The notes under the pieces were generated by a model. It was given only the letters and a program-made list of their open reading frames with translations. It was not told the DNA's origin and searched no databases. A DNA stretch of 64,000 nt from Xiphydria camelus (lineage: Eukaryota; Arthropoda; Insecta; Hymenoptera; Xiphydriidae), in assembly GCA_963678675.1 (NCBI GenBank), contig OY783198.1, positions 10,984,580-11,048,579 on the forward strand, read 5' to 3'. Both the position numbers and the translations under genes were made by a program. Shown here in pieces: positions 54,097 to 64,000 of this stretch (positions are counted from its first letter, which is position 1; each line of letters starts with the position of its first letter).

Positions 54097-55674
54097 TCGG
54101 TTTTACCAACACGGTATAAACGCGGTATAGGCGGCGAGCGAATTTGCTACCAGCGCCACCATCGGCGACTTTGTACAGTTTCCACGGGAATGAGTTGACT
54201 GCGACGTGCCAGCTGTCAATCCTGTTCCATCGCAACGAGCGACGGAATTAGGAGGGTCGATTCGTGCTTCTTGGTAGCATCGACCACAAATAATTCGCCG
54301 ACTAGAATTAATCGCGTCGTAGGCGAAACGAATATTTCGATAAACATACCTAGGTCGTAAATGTCGCAGTTCCGAACTTTTCTCCGAAGGTAATTTTAGA
54401 GCGATTCGTAGCAAGCCGTCTCTCGCAGTGCCTGCTTCAATAGGTACCGTCACAAAAGCGATCCGAGCTGGATTAAGGGGAGGAATGTCGGATGCAGTCG
54501 ATGGACAATTGGGGAATTTTGATACCTGGTTTATCCAGGAAAGCCATACACTGTTCGCGATCGATGTAGAGATTAGATCTAGATTGGCGCGTTACTTAGG
54601 TTGCGATGATAGTGAGCGGTAAGAAATGACATAGAAGTCCCCTTGCGACGGAACACATATTAACACAAACTCAAGTCACTTGATACATTTTGTAAATCGG
54701 TCACAATGGCGAAGCGGTAGGTTTTGGCGAATTTAGGCTGTCAATGAGCCCGCAGCCATGCACCTTTCCCGGAAGGATTAATTACTGGACGAGTCGTAAT
54801 GAACCGCTTTCCGCAATACCCATTCTAATAAAAACACCGCTATCTATCTTCTTCTATCTTCCATATACACGTTTAAATAAAAATGTTATATTCATTTCTT
54901 CAAGGTCTAACGTCGCGGTCTCACAGGGTCATAAACTGGGCGAGAGCACTACATACCTGTATTGTGCATGTGTCACGTCAATGTCGACACGTTGAGACCG
55001 CGTCGTAAGATCTCCGAAAGTTCTTTACCGATTGCTTTGAAATTTGGACATATAACGTTGCATTGGACATATAACGTTCGAATACGCGCGTTTTTCATAT
55101 ATACCTACTCTTTATATACCTACTCCTTAAGGGGGTAAATGAATAAAAATGTATCTTTTAAATTTCCGAAAGTTTTTCACCGATTGCTTTGAAATTTTAA
55201 TACAACGTTGCATTTGAATACGCACGTTTTTTTTTATATATCTACTATCTATATGCCAACTCCCTTAAGGGAGTAAAATAAAGAAGAGATTATTTCGTGA
55301 TTCTCACGCGGACAAAGTCGCAAGGGGAAAGCTATTGACTACTTACTTCTAAAGTAACTGAATATGGATTAAGAGTTACTGATGTCTGGCGAATCACACG
55401 GTCTTCTATCACAGAAATTTGGGTTATACCACATTTGTGTGTGTGTGCGCTTACTCGCTTTTAAAACATGTTTAGAAAAGACTAATTTTAGGCCATTTTT
55501 ATACGAAGCATCATTATGATGCATAAATTTTACAGCCGGAAAGCTGAAATAAATTATAGTATCCATTGCCAGCAAGTTGACATTGACACATCAGGTCCTA
55601 GGGTCACTTAACTACAAGGCCGGATGTCCACCGGATCGGGCCGACCACAATTGGGCCGATCGCTGGGCACTTGG

Positions 55675-55729
<55 letters not shown>

Positions 55730-55917
55730 TTGTGTGGGTATATATAGATATACAGATTGGGTATATATAGATATACTCAAGTGCTCAGCGATCGGCTCAG
55801 CGATTCTGGTCGGCCCGACCCGGTGGACACCCGACCTAAGTGACTCTGGTCAGTTCCCGTTAAATGTTTCGGTTCGCCTAGGAGAGGCGCTGCTAAACAA
55901 TATTCGCTCGCCGCCTA
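54097..55917. mobile_element. Insert between units A and B, unclassified
   Basis: The left edge is a Harbinger-like end (GGTCGGTTTTACCAACACGG), then GGCGGCGAGCGAAT, repeated inverted at 55901-55917. Contains two diverged direct repeats (TTACCGATTGCTTTGAAATT type, near 55027 and 55170) and a palindrome with TA microsatellite at 55604-55845. ORFs at 54103-54622 on both strands are not recognised. Confidence 0.45.
55604..55845. repeat. Palindrome with central TA microsatellite
   Basis: GATGTCCACCGGATCGGGCC and GCACTTGGGTGTATATA have diverged complements to the right; (TA)n lies at 55678-55724. Confidence 0.85.
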
Positions 55918-56139
55918 TAGCGCTATACTGAGAATAACCAGTACGCAAGCGTTTTACAAGTATGGTATAAGTCTGGAATAGCATAAACTTTGGAATAAAT
56001 GCAGGCATAACTTATCCGGCAGTTTCATCGTGGGATAAGCTAGCTATACTCAGTATAACCTAACTTTTTGTTTGTGTCTATATTCTTCCGTGACATAGTC
56101 ATAACCTGATCGTTGTGGTAAATTGTTATTAATTTTGAA

Positions 56140-56503
56140 ATGGAGTTATTTGATATACCAGTTTTTGAATCATCATTTGATGAAGATATTGACGTATTAC
56201 CAAGAATGAGAAATCCGAAGAAAATACGTGCCCGGTAAGTAAATAAAAGATACCTATACCTATTATAATTTATAATCAATATCTAATACAAAACTATTCC
56301 AGAGTTGACTATTTCGAAGAATACTTACAATGATGTAGAATTCTTCACTCGATTTCGTTTGGAAAAACAAAACCGGCCAGAGATTATTGGGACAAATACG
56401 ACATCGCATTGCACCGAGGTCACAAAGAAATGCAGCAATTCAGCCAGCAACGAAATTATTACCAACTTTAAGATTTCTTGCTTTGGGATACATGCTAATT
56501 ACT
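56140..56503 (+). pseudogene. Harbinger transposase 5' exons, copy B
   Basis: Exon 1 56140-56234 (ATG, PVFESSFDEDIDVLPRMRNP; donor CCCG|GTAAGT). Exon 2 56303-56503 (VDYFEEY, FFTRFRLEKQ, then in another frame SQRNAAIQPATKLLPTLRFL). A TTAC insertion breaks exon 2 relative to copy C. No catalytic domain. Confidence 0.7.
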
Positions 56504-56545
56504 GTAAGTAATCGTTTTGATCGTAATGTTAAAACTTTTAATTAG

Positions 56546-56719
56546 TTATTATTATATGCCGCCTCCTCTGCCACCTCCGACGACTCCTCACATCGCAAGG
56601 AGAGCTAGTTTACAAGACTACAAGTTCATCGATCGGCATAAACCGCCACTGATCTCCCAGAAATTAATGGGCGATATACTGAAAGACATCGACAAAGTCA
56701 AATTGAAACTCGTCGCAAG
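56546..56719 (+). CDS. Captured MTFR1-like gene, penultimate exon, copy B
   Basis: Same 174 nt, acceptor and donor as copies A and C; YMPPPLPPPTTPHIARRAS, KLMGDILKDIDKVKLKLVA. Confidence 0.55.
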
Positions 56720-56850
56720 GTATGATTAAACAATTTTATTGCGGTAAACTTTTAATTCGCCAGAAACAAAGAGGAGTTTCGCATTGTCAGAATGTCGTGG
56801 CTGCGAAGGATTGATTTTGTTCACAGTGGGCTTTTAAACGTGTTTTTCAG

Positions 56851-56986
56851 ATCGCCGGGCGAGCCAAACGCGAAAATATCCCCTTGTAACGACCTTCAAG
56901 AGATCTTACGGAAACGATATATCGCAATGCAATCGCCGGACAGTAGAAATTCCACCGCGACGTTGACGCTCGATGATTCATTCTAG
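56851..56986 (+). CDS. Captured MTFR1-like gene, last exon, copy B (12 nt shorter)
   Basis: Acceptor tttttcag to TAG. SPGEPNAKISPCNDLQEIL; the basic RAKRE stretch of copies A and C is altered by a net 12-nt loss. Confidence 0.5.
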
Positions 56987-57733
56987 ATTAAGAACTCGAT
57001 GATGCTCAATTTCTCTGGATCGCAGCATTCGCGTCAGACGGTGCTCCGAGGAACGGCTATTGTAGTCTTGCTTTCTACGCGTGAGATTGAATCATGATTA
57101 TAATTTTATCTGAGTCAGAGCTCTGGAGAATCAAAATTAATAGATCTCTCTTCTTTTTTTATAAATGAGTCTTTCCCTGCTAGGTAATTTCGCGCGACAC
57201 ATTTTAGATTATAGTTCTTTTTTAATAGGAGGATAGAAGATCATAGAAACGTCGGAAAAATTTTGTTCTCCCTTCGCTCTTTTACTAGAAAATGCAAGTT
57301 TAAATTTAAAATTTAAGCACACGGGTCTACAATCGCGAGAACCTCAACGGTATCCAATAATATCAACCAAAGAAGTCATCTACCATTGCATTGTCTTCTA
57401 TAAGTAACATTTAAATTTATCTAGGTAGGTATTATACCTTTCTTCAATACGCGTGATTGCAGAGTTTTCGGAAGCAGAAGTGATACACATCCATCGTATA
57501 ATTTAAATTTTGTACCCTTTTTGTATGATTCAATAAAAAAAATTGTATAACCATTACATGTGCACTACTTACCACTTCTTACCACTACGTACCACTGCAT
57601 GCCACTATTCACCACTGTATACCACTACTGAACACTATTCACCACTGTATACCACTACTGAACACTATTCACCACTGTATACCACTACTGACCACTGTAG
57701 TGTTCAGTCCGCTGTAGTGGTTTTCGACAAGGG

Positions 57734-58664
57734 TCCCCGCGAATACGCCGAAAATTTAGTGGATAGTATGCCTCGGAGATACCAAGCGATTATTGATGCT
57801 GATGGGTGATTGAACTCATTATTAACATAATTGCGCATTGCCTTGGAACATGTCAAATGTATGTATGTGGAAAAAACATTGTTGAATACATTTTTTATGA
57901 ATAACTCTGTACACGCTTTTACTTAACTTACTGTATATCACCTATATATATTATCAGAATACTCTAGCAGTGGATTAGTGCAATTTTTAACTGCATTAAT
58001 CCACTTTACACGCGCTTGTGATTCTTCCATGGCAAGTGAACACTACTTGTAGGAGAGAAATAGAATTTTACTGATGGATTAATATTTCGTACACGATCTG
58101 GTGTATTTGAGCAACCTTTGATGCAACAGGTTTTTTTCGAGGATGGTATGTTACAAAAAAATATTTAATTTTAATTAATAAAAAGGAATTTCACTGTAAC
58201 TGCCCTTTATGCGCTTGTTAAATTCTTCCCAATTACTTTACACAACACTTTCAGATGGCGCTCTATTCGCTTTGCACGGTCCCTATATGAGAACTATGAG
58301 GTATGTAGGTGGCGGTATGTAGTGGCGCCCCTAACGGCAAAATCTCACTCTCCTGATCCCCAATGGGGTTCAATGGCGGAGTAATACATGATCACCGCTA
58401 CGCGCATGCGACAATTACAGAGTGGGAGACGCCACATGGTGGGGGAGCATAGCTCCGAGCTCTCCCGAAGACCACTCTTTTGCCAGTACGACTATGTCAT
58501 CTGTCAACCGTAACGATCCGACAAAATAATGGCATGTATTTGAATAATAAACGATAATCTGGAAACGAAAGGAGAAATTTGCAACCGCAAATTCCGTTTG
58601 ACAGATACGATTCATTCTAATTCAAAACAGAGCTGGAAAGACTCGACTGGCTAAATAGTTAAAT
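57734..58664. other. No firm gene
   Basis: An open stretch to a stop at 57806 (YAENLVDSMPRRYQAIID) could be a truncated coding end, unsupported otherwise. The rest is AT-rich. Confidence 0.35.
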
Positions 58665-59842
58665 CCCAGGTAGCACACTAACGTCGAAATGACGTTTTTT
58701 GAAGGTCAGTTCTGACGTCAGATGACGAAAAATATGACGTCATTTTAACGTCGCAAAGACGGCTTAATTGCACATCCACACGACGTCAGACAAATCACGT
58801 CATAATGACGTTCTACCGTACGTTGTGATGACGTAAAAAATGACGGTTCTAAAAGGTTAGGTCTGACGTACACCCGGCGTCTCGGATTATGTCGCTGGTG
58901 ACTTTTTTAAATATTATTTTTAAACGTACTAACCAATGAACAATTAATTCTCATGACCTCATTAGCTACGGTAGTGTCTACTCTCGTTAATAAAAGCATG
59001 AGAATTGATTAATCATTGGTTAGTACGTTTAAAAATAACATTTAAAAAAAGTTACCAGCGACAGAATCCGAGACGCCGAGTGTATATCTTTTCATCGTGA
59101 GCGGTCACCCATCCAACTAGTGTCCGCACTTTTCGCTGCTTAACTTCGTTGATCGGTCGGATGTCCTCGAGGCCTCATCTGCTGCACGCTCCTGTGGTTA
59201 AGAATATTATTACTATGTATTAGTGTTCATATGAAGTTTGATGAATAAATATATATTACTTTTCAATAAGAAAGAGCTTGAATAAATAAGATTTTATAAT
59301 TGTATTATTCTTTTCTCAACATTTTTCTAAATTTATGATTGTATCTTTTGATAAATATTTGATAGATATTATATTGATACTAATATCAATTTTCGTCTAT
59401 GCAAGAAATAAATCATAAATAAATAAATATAAATAAATAAATAATTATATGAATGTTTATTCATCCTACATTAATTGATTGTCTTTCATTTACTTTAATA
59501 ATCTGTGCTTTTTAATAAATAGTATAGTTTATAACTTGCTCAACATACTCTGGAGACTAAATGAAATAATTTATTGATTTAATAATTGAACAAATTACAA
59601 TTTTTGTCCATTTATTCACAAATAAATTTTCAAGTCAGGAGACGGAAATTTTTCTAAGTCTTGTTCGTCATTAAAAATGACGGAAAAGTTCCGTCAAAAA
59701 GACGTTGAATTTTGACGTCCAAGGTACGTCGTAAATATGACGTCCCTGTGACGTTAATATTACGACAACTGACGTCTGAAACCCTATACTGACCAAAAAA
59801 TGACGTCTAAGACGTTATTCTAACGTCAGTGTGCTACCTGGG
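58665..59842 (+). mobile_element. GACGT-rich MITE, copy 3 (full length)
   Basis: 1178 bp, ends CCCAGGTAGCACACTAACGT and, inverted, CCCAGGTAGCACACTGACGT. GACGT arrays lie at both ends; AATTGATTAATCATTGGTTA-type inverted repeats flank 58920-59040. No coding capacity. Confidence 0.9.
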
Positions 59843-60126
59843 ATGGTACATGAACTTTGACGATGATGAAAAACAGACGCTGATAGAGGAAGAACACGCG
59901 ATATAGTTACTGTAAGGGATGCGAAGCATACTAATTTTGTGTTGGTAAGTCCTGGAAATCGATGGAATATCAAGACCAAGACGCTCGACAATGCTACACA
60001 TATCGTTGCTGTTCATAATGATTCTTTCAGTTTCGTAACTACAAGATAATCTATAGATGTTACGCTGGCTTAGATTTTTGTATCTGTGTCGATGTCAATG
60101 ATAAGTCTAAAAAATAAAGGGAGCTA

Positions 60127-60957
60127 TTGATTGGTACGATGGACGTTGATCATTCTTCTTTTTATCGCATACACCTCAGCGATCCCGTAGAAACTGGTGA
60201 AGAGCAAAAATCAATACCAAATTCTCAGAATGACGTTTTATCTGAACATTCGTATGCTTCGCAACAAGTGGTGAGAAGGGTCACTAAAAGAGTAGTAACG
60301 TGGCAAAAATTACCACAATTGGATCTTCTACTTCTTCAACGAGAAGAAATACAGAAAATTGAGAACGGTGAATGTCTTAATGACAAACACATGAGTGTTT
60401 TTACTTCTATTGTCCAGAATAGTACTCAATACATGCCTTACGACACCATTTACATCCAAAAACCTGCTAAAATTTTTCCGGTGCCTTCGCAAACTGATCA
60501 TATACAAATTTTGCCTTCACTGAATCACTGGGTATGCAGTTACTACGATTGCCGCCAAGATCAATTATTAATTTATGATTCGTTGAATAATAGCAACATC
60601 GATGAACATCAGAAAATTTTTCTCCAACGATTATATCCTGATTTCAATCTTGATAACATACGATTTCTGAAGGTTCAAAGACAAGAAAATAATACTGACT
60701 GTGGTTTATTTGCTATTGCGTTCGCTGTGTCATTAATTTTAGGCAAGAAACCTGAAACATTATTCTACTGTACAGAAAGTATGCGCTGTCACTTACTGAA
60801 AATTTTGACCGATCGCACAATCACGCATTTTCCTTTATATTCTGACAAAGAAAGTGCATCAGGTAATTTGTCGAATATGGTTTCGGCCGTGACACCAAAG
60901 TACAAAATCACATTAAGTAAAAGAAAACCCCCCCAAAAAAACATTTTCCAAATGTAA
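60127..60957 (+). CDS. Ulp1/SENP-like (C48) cysteine protease, intact 276-codon ORF
   Basis: The C-terminal half carries the C48 active site: His134 (LNHWVCSYYD), Asp151 (LLIYDSLNN), the oxyanion Gln186 and Cys192 (QENNTDCGLFAIAFA). Such enzymes remove SUMO or similar modifiers. The N-terminal 60 residues are low-complexity. The stop (60955-60957) lies 7 bp before the TIR element at 60965, so the last residues may be altered by that insertion. Ulp1-like genes are frequent transposon cargo in insects; a single-exon form between repeats suggests that origin, but a host gene is possible. Confidence 0.8.
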   Translation: MIGTMDVDHSSFYRIHLSDPVETGEEQKSIPNSQNDVLSEHSYASQQVVRRVTKRVVTWQKLPQLDLLLLQREEIQKIENGECLNDKHMSVFTSIVQNSTQYMPYDTIYIQKPAKIFPVPSQTDHIQILPSLNHWVCSYYDCRQDQLLIYDSLNNSNIDEHQKIFLQRLYPDFNLDNIRFLKVQRQENNTDCGLFAIAFAVSLILGKKPETLFYCTESMRCHLLKILTDRTITHFPLYSDKESASGNLSNMVSAVTPKYKITLSKRKPPQKNIFQM

Positions 60958-61371
60958 AATGGTGCCCGTGTCGAAAACCACTACAGAACACTACAGAATA
61001 TTTTCAACCACTACTGAAAACCTGAGTAGTGGCACAATAGTGGTGAGCAGTGGTTCAATGATGGTCAGTAGTGGTTCAATGGTGGTGAGCAGTGATCCAA
61101 AAAGGGATATTTAGGGCCGGTTTTACCAACACGGTATAAACGCGGTATAGCGCTATACTGAGAATAACCAGTACGCAAGCGTTTTACAAGTATGATATAA
61201 GTCTGGAATAGGATAAACTTTGGAATAAATGCAGACATAACTTATCCGGCAGTTTCATCGTGGGATAAGCTAGCTATCCTCATTATAACCTAACTTCTTG
61301 TTTGTGTCTTTATTCTTCTGTGACAGAATCAGAACCGTGACAGAATCATAATAATTGTTATTAGTTGTGAA

Positions 61372-61735
61372 ATGGAGATGATTGATGTGTCAGTTTTCGA
61401 ATCATCATCTGATGATGAAATTGACGTCTTACAAAGAATGAGAAATCCTGGGAAAATACGTGCCCGCGGTAAGTAAATAAAGGATACCTATACCTACTAA
61501 TTTATAACCAAATCTAATACAAAACTATTCCAGAGTTGACTATTTCGAAGAATACAATGATGTAGAATTCTTCACTTGATTGCGTCTGGAAAAACAAACC
61601 TGTCAAAGATTATTGTGACAAATACGACATCGTATTGCACCGAGGTCGCAAAGAAATGCAGCAATTCAGCCAGCAACGAAATTATTGCCAACTTTAAGAT
61701 TTTTTGCTTTGGAATCAATGCTAATTACTGTAAGT
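61372..61735 (+). pseudogene. Harbinger transposase 5' exons, copy C
   Basis: ATG, SVFESSSDDEIDVLQRMRNP, donor; exon 2 starts VDYFEEYNDVEFF. A TGA replaces a sense codon after FFT in exon 2. Confidence 0.65.
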
Positions 61736-61771
61736 AATCGTTTTTATCGTAATGTTAAAACTTTTAATTAG

Positions 61772-61945
61772 TTATTATTATATGCCGCCACCTCTGCCAC
61801 CTCCGACGACTCCTCACATCGCGAGGAGAACTAGTTTACAAGACTACAAGTTCGTCGATCGGCATAAACCGCCACTGATCTCCCAGAAATTAATGGGCGA
61901 TATACTGAAAGACATCGACAAAGTCAAATTGAAACTCGTCGCAAG
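61772..61945 (+). CDS. Captured MTFR1-like gene, penultimate exon, copy C
   Basis: MPPPLPPPTTPHIARRTSLQ, SQKLMGDILKDIDKVKLKL; splice sites as in A and B. Confidence 0.55.
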
Positions 61946-62076
61946 GTATGATTAAACAATTTTATCACGGTAAACTTTTAATTCGCCAGGAACAAAGAGG
62001 AGTTTCGCATTGTCAGAATGTCGTGGCTGCGAAGGATTGATTTTGTTCACAGTAGGCTTTTAAACGTGTTTTTCAG

Positions 62077-62224
62077 ATCGTCTGGTGAGAGACCTTTGCC
62101 AGCCAAACGCGAAAATAGCCCTTGCAACGACCTTCAAGAGATCTTACGGAAACGATATATCGTAATGCAATCGCCGGACAGTAGAAATTCCACCGCGACG
62201 TTGACGCTCGATGATTCATTCTAG
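62077..62224 (+). CDS. Captured MTFR1-like gene, last exon, copy C
   Basis: RSSGERPLPAKRENSPCNDL, then LRKRYIVMQSPDS and the same TATLTLDDSF end and stop. Confidence 0.55.
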
Positions 62225-62968
62225 ATTAAGAACTCGATGATGCTCAATTTCTCTGGGTCGCAGCATTCGCGTAGGACGGTGCTCCGAGGAATGGCTATTG
62301 TAGCCTTGCTTTCCATGCGTGAGATTGAATCATGATTATAATTTTATCTGAGTCAGAGCTCTGGAGAATCAAAATTAATAGATCTCTCTTCTTTTTTTAT
62401 AAATGAGTCTTTCCCTGCTAGGTAATTTCGCGCGACACATTTTAAATTATAGTTCTTTTTTAATAGGAGGATAGAAGCTCATAGAAACGTCGGGAAAATT
62501 TTGTTCTCCCTTCGCTCTTTTACTAGAAAATGCAAGTTTAAATTTAAAATTTAAACACGCGGGTCTACAATCGCGAGAATCTCAACGGTATCCAATAATA
62601 TCAACTAAAGAAGTCATCTACCATTGCATTGTCTTCTATAAGTAACATTTAAATTTATCTAGGTAGACATTATACCTTTCTTCAATTCGCGTGATTGCAG
62701 AGTTTTCGGGAGCAGAAGTGATACACTCGTCGTATAATTTAAATTTTGTACCCTTTTTATATGATTCAATAAAAAAAATAGTATAACCATTACATGTGCA
62801 CTACTTAGCACTTCTTACCACTACGTACAACTGCATGCCACTATTCTCACCACTGTATACCACTACTGACCACTATTCTCACCACTGTGTACCACTACTG
62901 ACCACTATTGTAGAAACCACTACTGACCACTGTAGTGTTCAGTCCGCTGTAGTGGTTTTCGACAAGGG

Positions 62969-63701
62969 TGGGTCGAGAGAGAAAGGCGATCCTTACCTGC
63001 CTAAAAAATGAGATTTCAACAAACAAACAAAAATGATATCAACAAGCGATAAAAAATACAAACGATTATTAAACTATACGGAGCGTCTGTCACATTCACC
63101 ACTATTGAGATTCACTACTCCGATTACACTGAATTTTTACTTTTTATTAACAAGCGCGTCCGAGGATCGAAAAAATGCGAGGGAAATCGTTTCGCGAATG
63201 GAAATATTTTATTAATTTTGAAAAATAACTAAACATTCAAGGAATATATTCTCTCACACACTCTCACATACATTTGATAGCGTATGCGTGTGGCCGCATC
63301 TGTATACACATTTCCGACCATGGCCGAATATCGCCGAAGACAGGCGGAATTTTTGTGAGATTTTGACATATATATATCGCCCGAGAAATCGGATTCTCGA
63401 CTTTCGTGGCGCGAGGGGCGTGGCTTCGCGTTGCTAAGGAAAAATCTCTGTTAATATGTAATTTACAACATTTACTCTGGTCTCTATCGATAGAGAATAG
63501 TCGATTTATATGGCGTAACTAAGCATAGTTTTGGTTATAACCGTATATTTATTGAGAAAATTCGATGTTAAAATTGAGGGGTGAAGGGGGCAGTCATTTT
63601 TCCTGTAAAGATACACGGGTGCTCGCGGCGACAGCGCTGGCGGCGTCGTTCTGACGACTTGAATGAACATGCCGCGAGACACTACCGTGTCTCTTGATCA
63701 T
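62969..63701. other. No gene seen
   Basis: AT-rich; no motif recognised. Confidence 0.4.
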
Positions 63702-64000
63702 TTTCCACCACGTTATTGAATTATGAAATCTAAATCATACTGTTTCTTTATTATAGCAGATATATTTACTTCGGAATCCAATTGAAATTGAAATTAGTAA
63801 AGCGATAATCTAAAGTTATGATTAAGATCCCAGAATAACTCATCATTGCGACCATTGGCGGCATTAAATCTACATTAGCGCTTTACTTAGATCGCGATTA
63901 ACGTGCAACGGATTATTTGGCTGATTAGGGATAGAAAGTCGCTACCTCCGCCGTCTTGCAGTTACTGTTACATTTGTATACCTAGACTCGCATTGCATCG
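63702..64000 (-). repeat. Dispersed repeat, copy 2 (continues past the window)
   Basis: Inverted counterpart of 17820-18116, starting at the same CCACCACGTTATTGAATT border. Confidence 0.9.

Larger units (their letters stand above)
52557..57733. mobile_element. Composite TIR element: two inverted capture units around a 1.8-kb insert
   Basis: Outer ends CCCTTGTCGAAAACCACTAC and, inverted, the same, followed by CAGTAGTGGT-type tandem repeats (30-31 bp period). 52557-54096 is a diverged inverted copy of about 55918-57733. Flanks do not match, so the composite probably arose by rearrangement of two units like the one at 60965. Confidence 0.75.
60965..62968 (+). mobile_element. TIR element with Harbinger exons and captured MTFR1-like exons, unit C
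   Basis: Ends CCCGTGTCGAAAACCACTAC and, inverted, CCCTTGTCGAAAACCACTAC, TG on both sides. Order: AGTGGT repeats, Harbinger-type end GGGCCGGTTTTACCAACACG (from about 61112), Harbinger exons, MTFR1-like exons with intron and 3' tail, CCACTACTGACCACT repeats. Confidence 0.75.

Noticed and set aside
57734..57806. Possible orphan C-terminal exon
   Set aside because: Only about 24 codons, no splice site or upstream partner; it could be chance.
1..64000. CRISPR arrays, operons, riboswitches, ribosome-binding sites
   Set aside because: Spliced genes and animal transposons throughout; tandem repeats seen are minisatellites or transposon subterminal arrays, without spacer structure.

Overview
This is arthropod nuclear DNA, most likely insect. 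It is AT-rich and intron-bearing, with canonical GT-AG splice sites, AATAAA signals and TA microsatellites. The transposon set is typical of insects (mariner, pogo/Tigger, piggyBac/TTAA MITEs, PIF/Harbinger, CACTA-like, THAP-type, gypsy-like LTRs, a Jockey/R1/I-type non-LTR element). Nothing prokaryotic is present. The order cannot be fixed from the sequence; Hymenoptera would be a guess. Most of the window is layered, decaying mobile DNA around two host-type genes.

Layout. 1-3.3 kb: a PIF/Harbinger element whose transposase (minus) and MADF-like accessory gene (plus) have interleaved exons. 3.3-14.3 kb: TTAA MITE, a piggyBac gene split by about 3 kb of other elements (LTR fragment with a 68-bp minisatellite, THAP-type long-TIR element), a Tigger-type element with a nested LTR, a Pif1-like helicase relic. 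14.3-16.4 kb: CACTA-like element with arrays of AAGAC motifs. 17-22 kb: ISL2EU/PIF relic, a GACGT-rich MITE, a frameshifted DDE transposase with a Cys-rich tail. 23.3-25.2 kb: exons of a probable secreted protein gene (minus). 26-28.3 kb: deleted Tigger and Harbinger copies. 28.5-33.2 kb: a mariner element carrying three later insertions, one a nearly intact pogo/PHD transposon.

35.1-47.0 kb (minus) holds the best host gene: a nine-exon aldose 1-epimerase (galactose mutarotase) homologue of 460 codons. I assembled it by matching splice sites and phases; every junction keeps frame. Yet both catalytic acid/base positions are substituted while the sugar-binding positions remain, which suggests a pseudoenzyme. 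Its introns hold nested transposons, a tRNA-like unit and a perfect 118-bp-arm palindrome over a splice donor.

48-64 kb: a fold-back element, gypsy and non-LTR fragments, two more GACGT MITEs, an intact Ulp1-type protease ORF, and three copies of a TIR element unit that joins Harbinger 5' exons to two exons resembling the 3' end of a mitochondrial fission regulator (MTFR1-like) gene. That looks like host-gene capture. Two of these units lie tail-out in a 5.2-kb composite with matching outer ends.

Family assignments rest on motif recognition by eye; no database search was possible.
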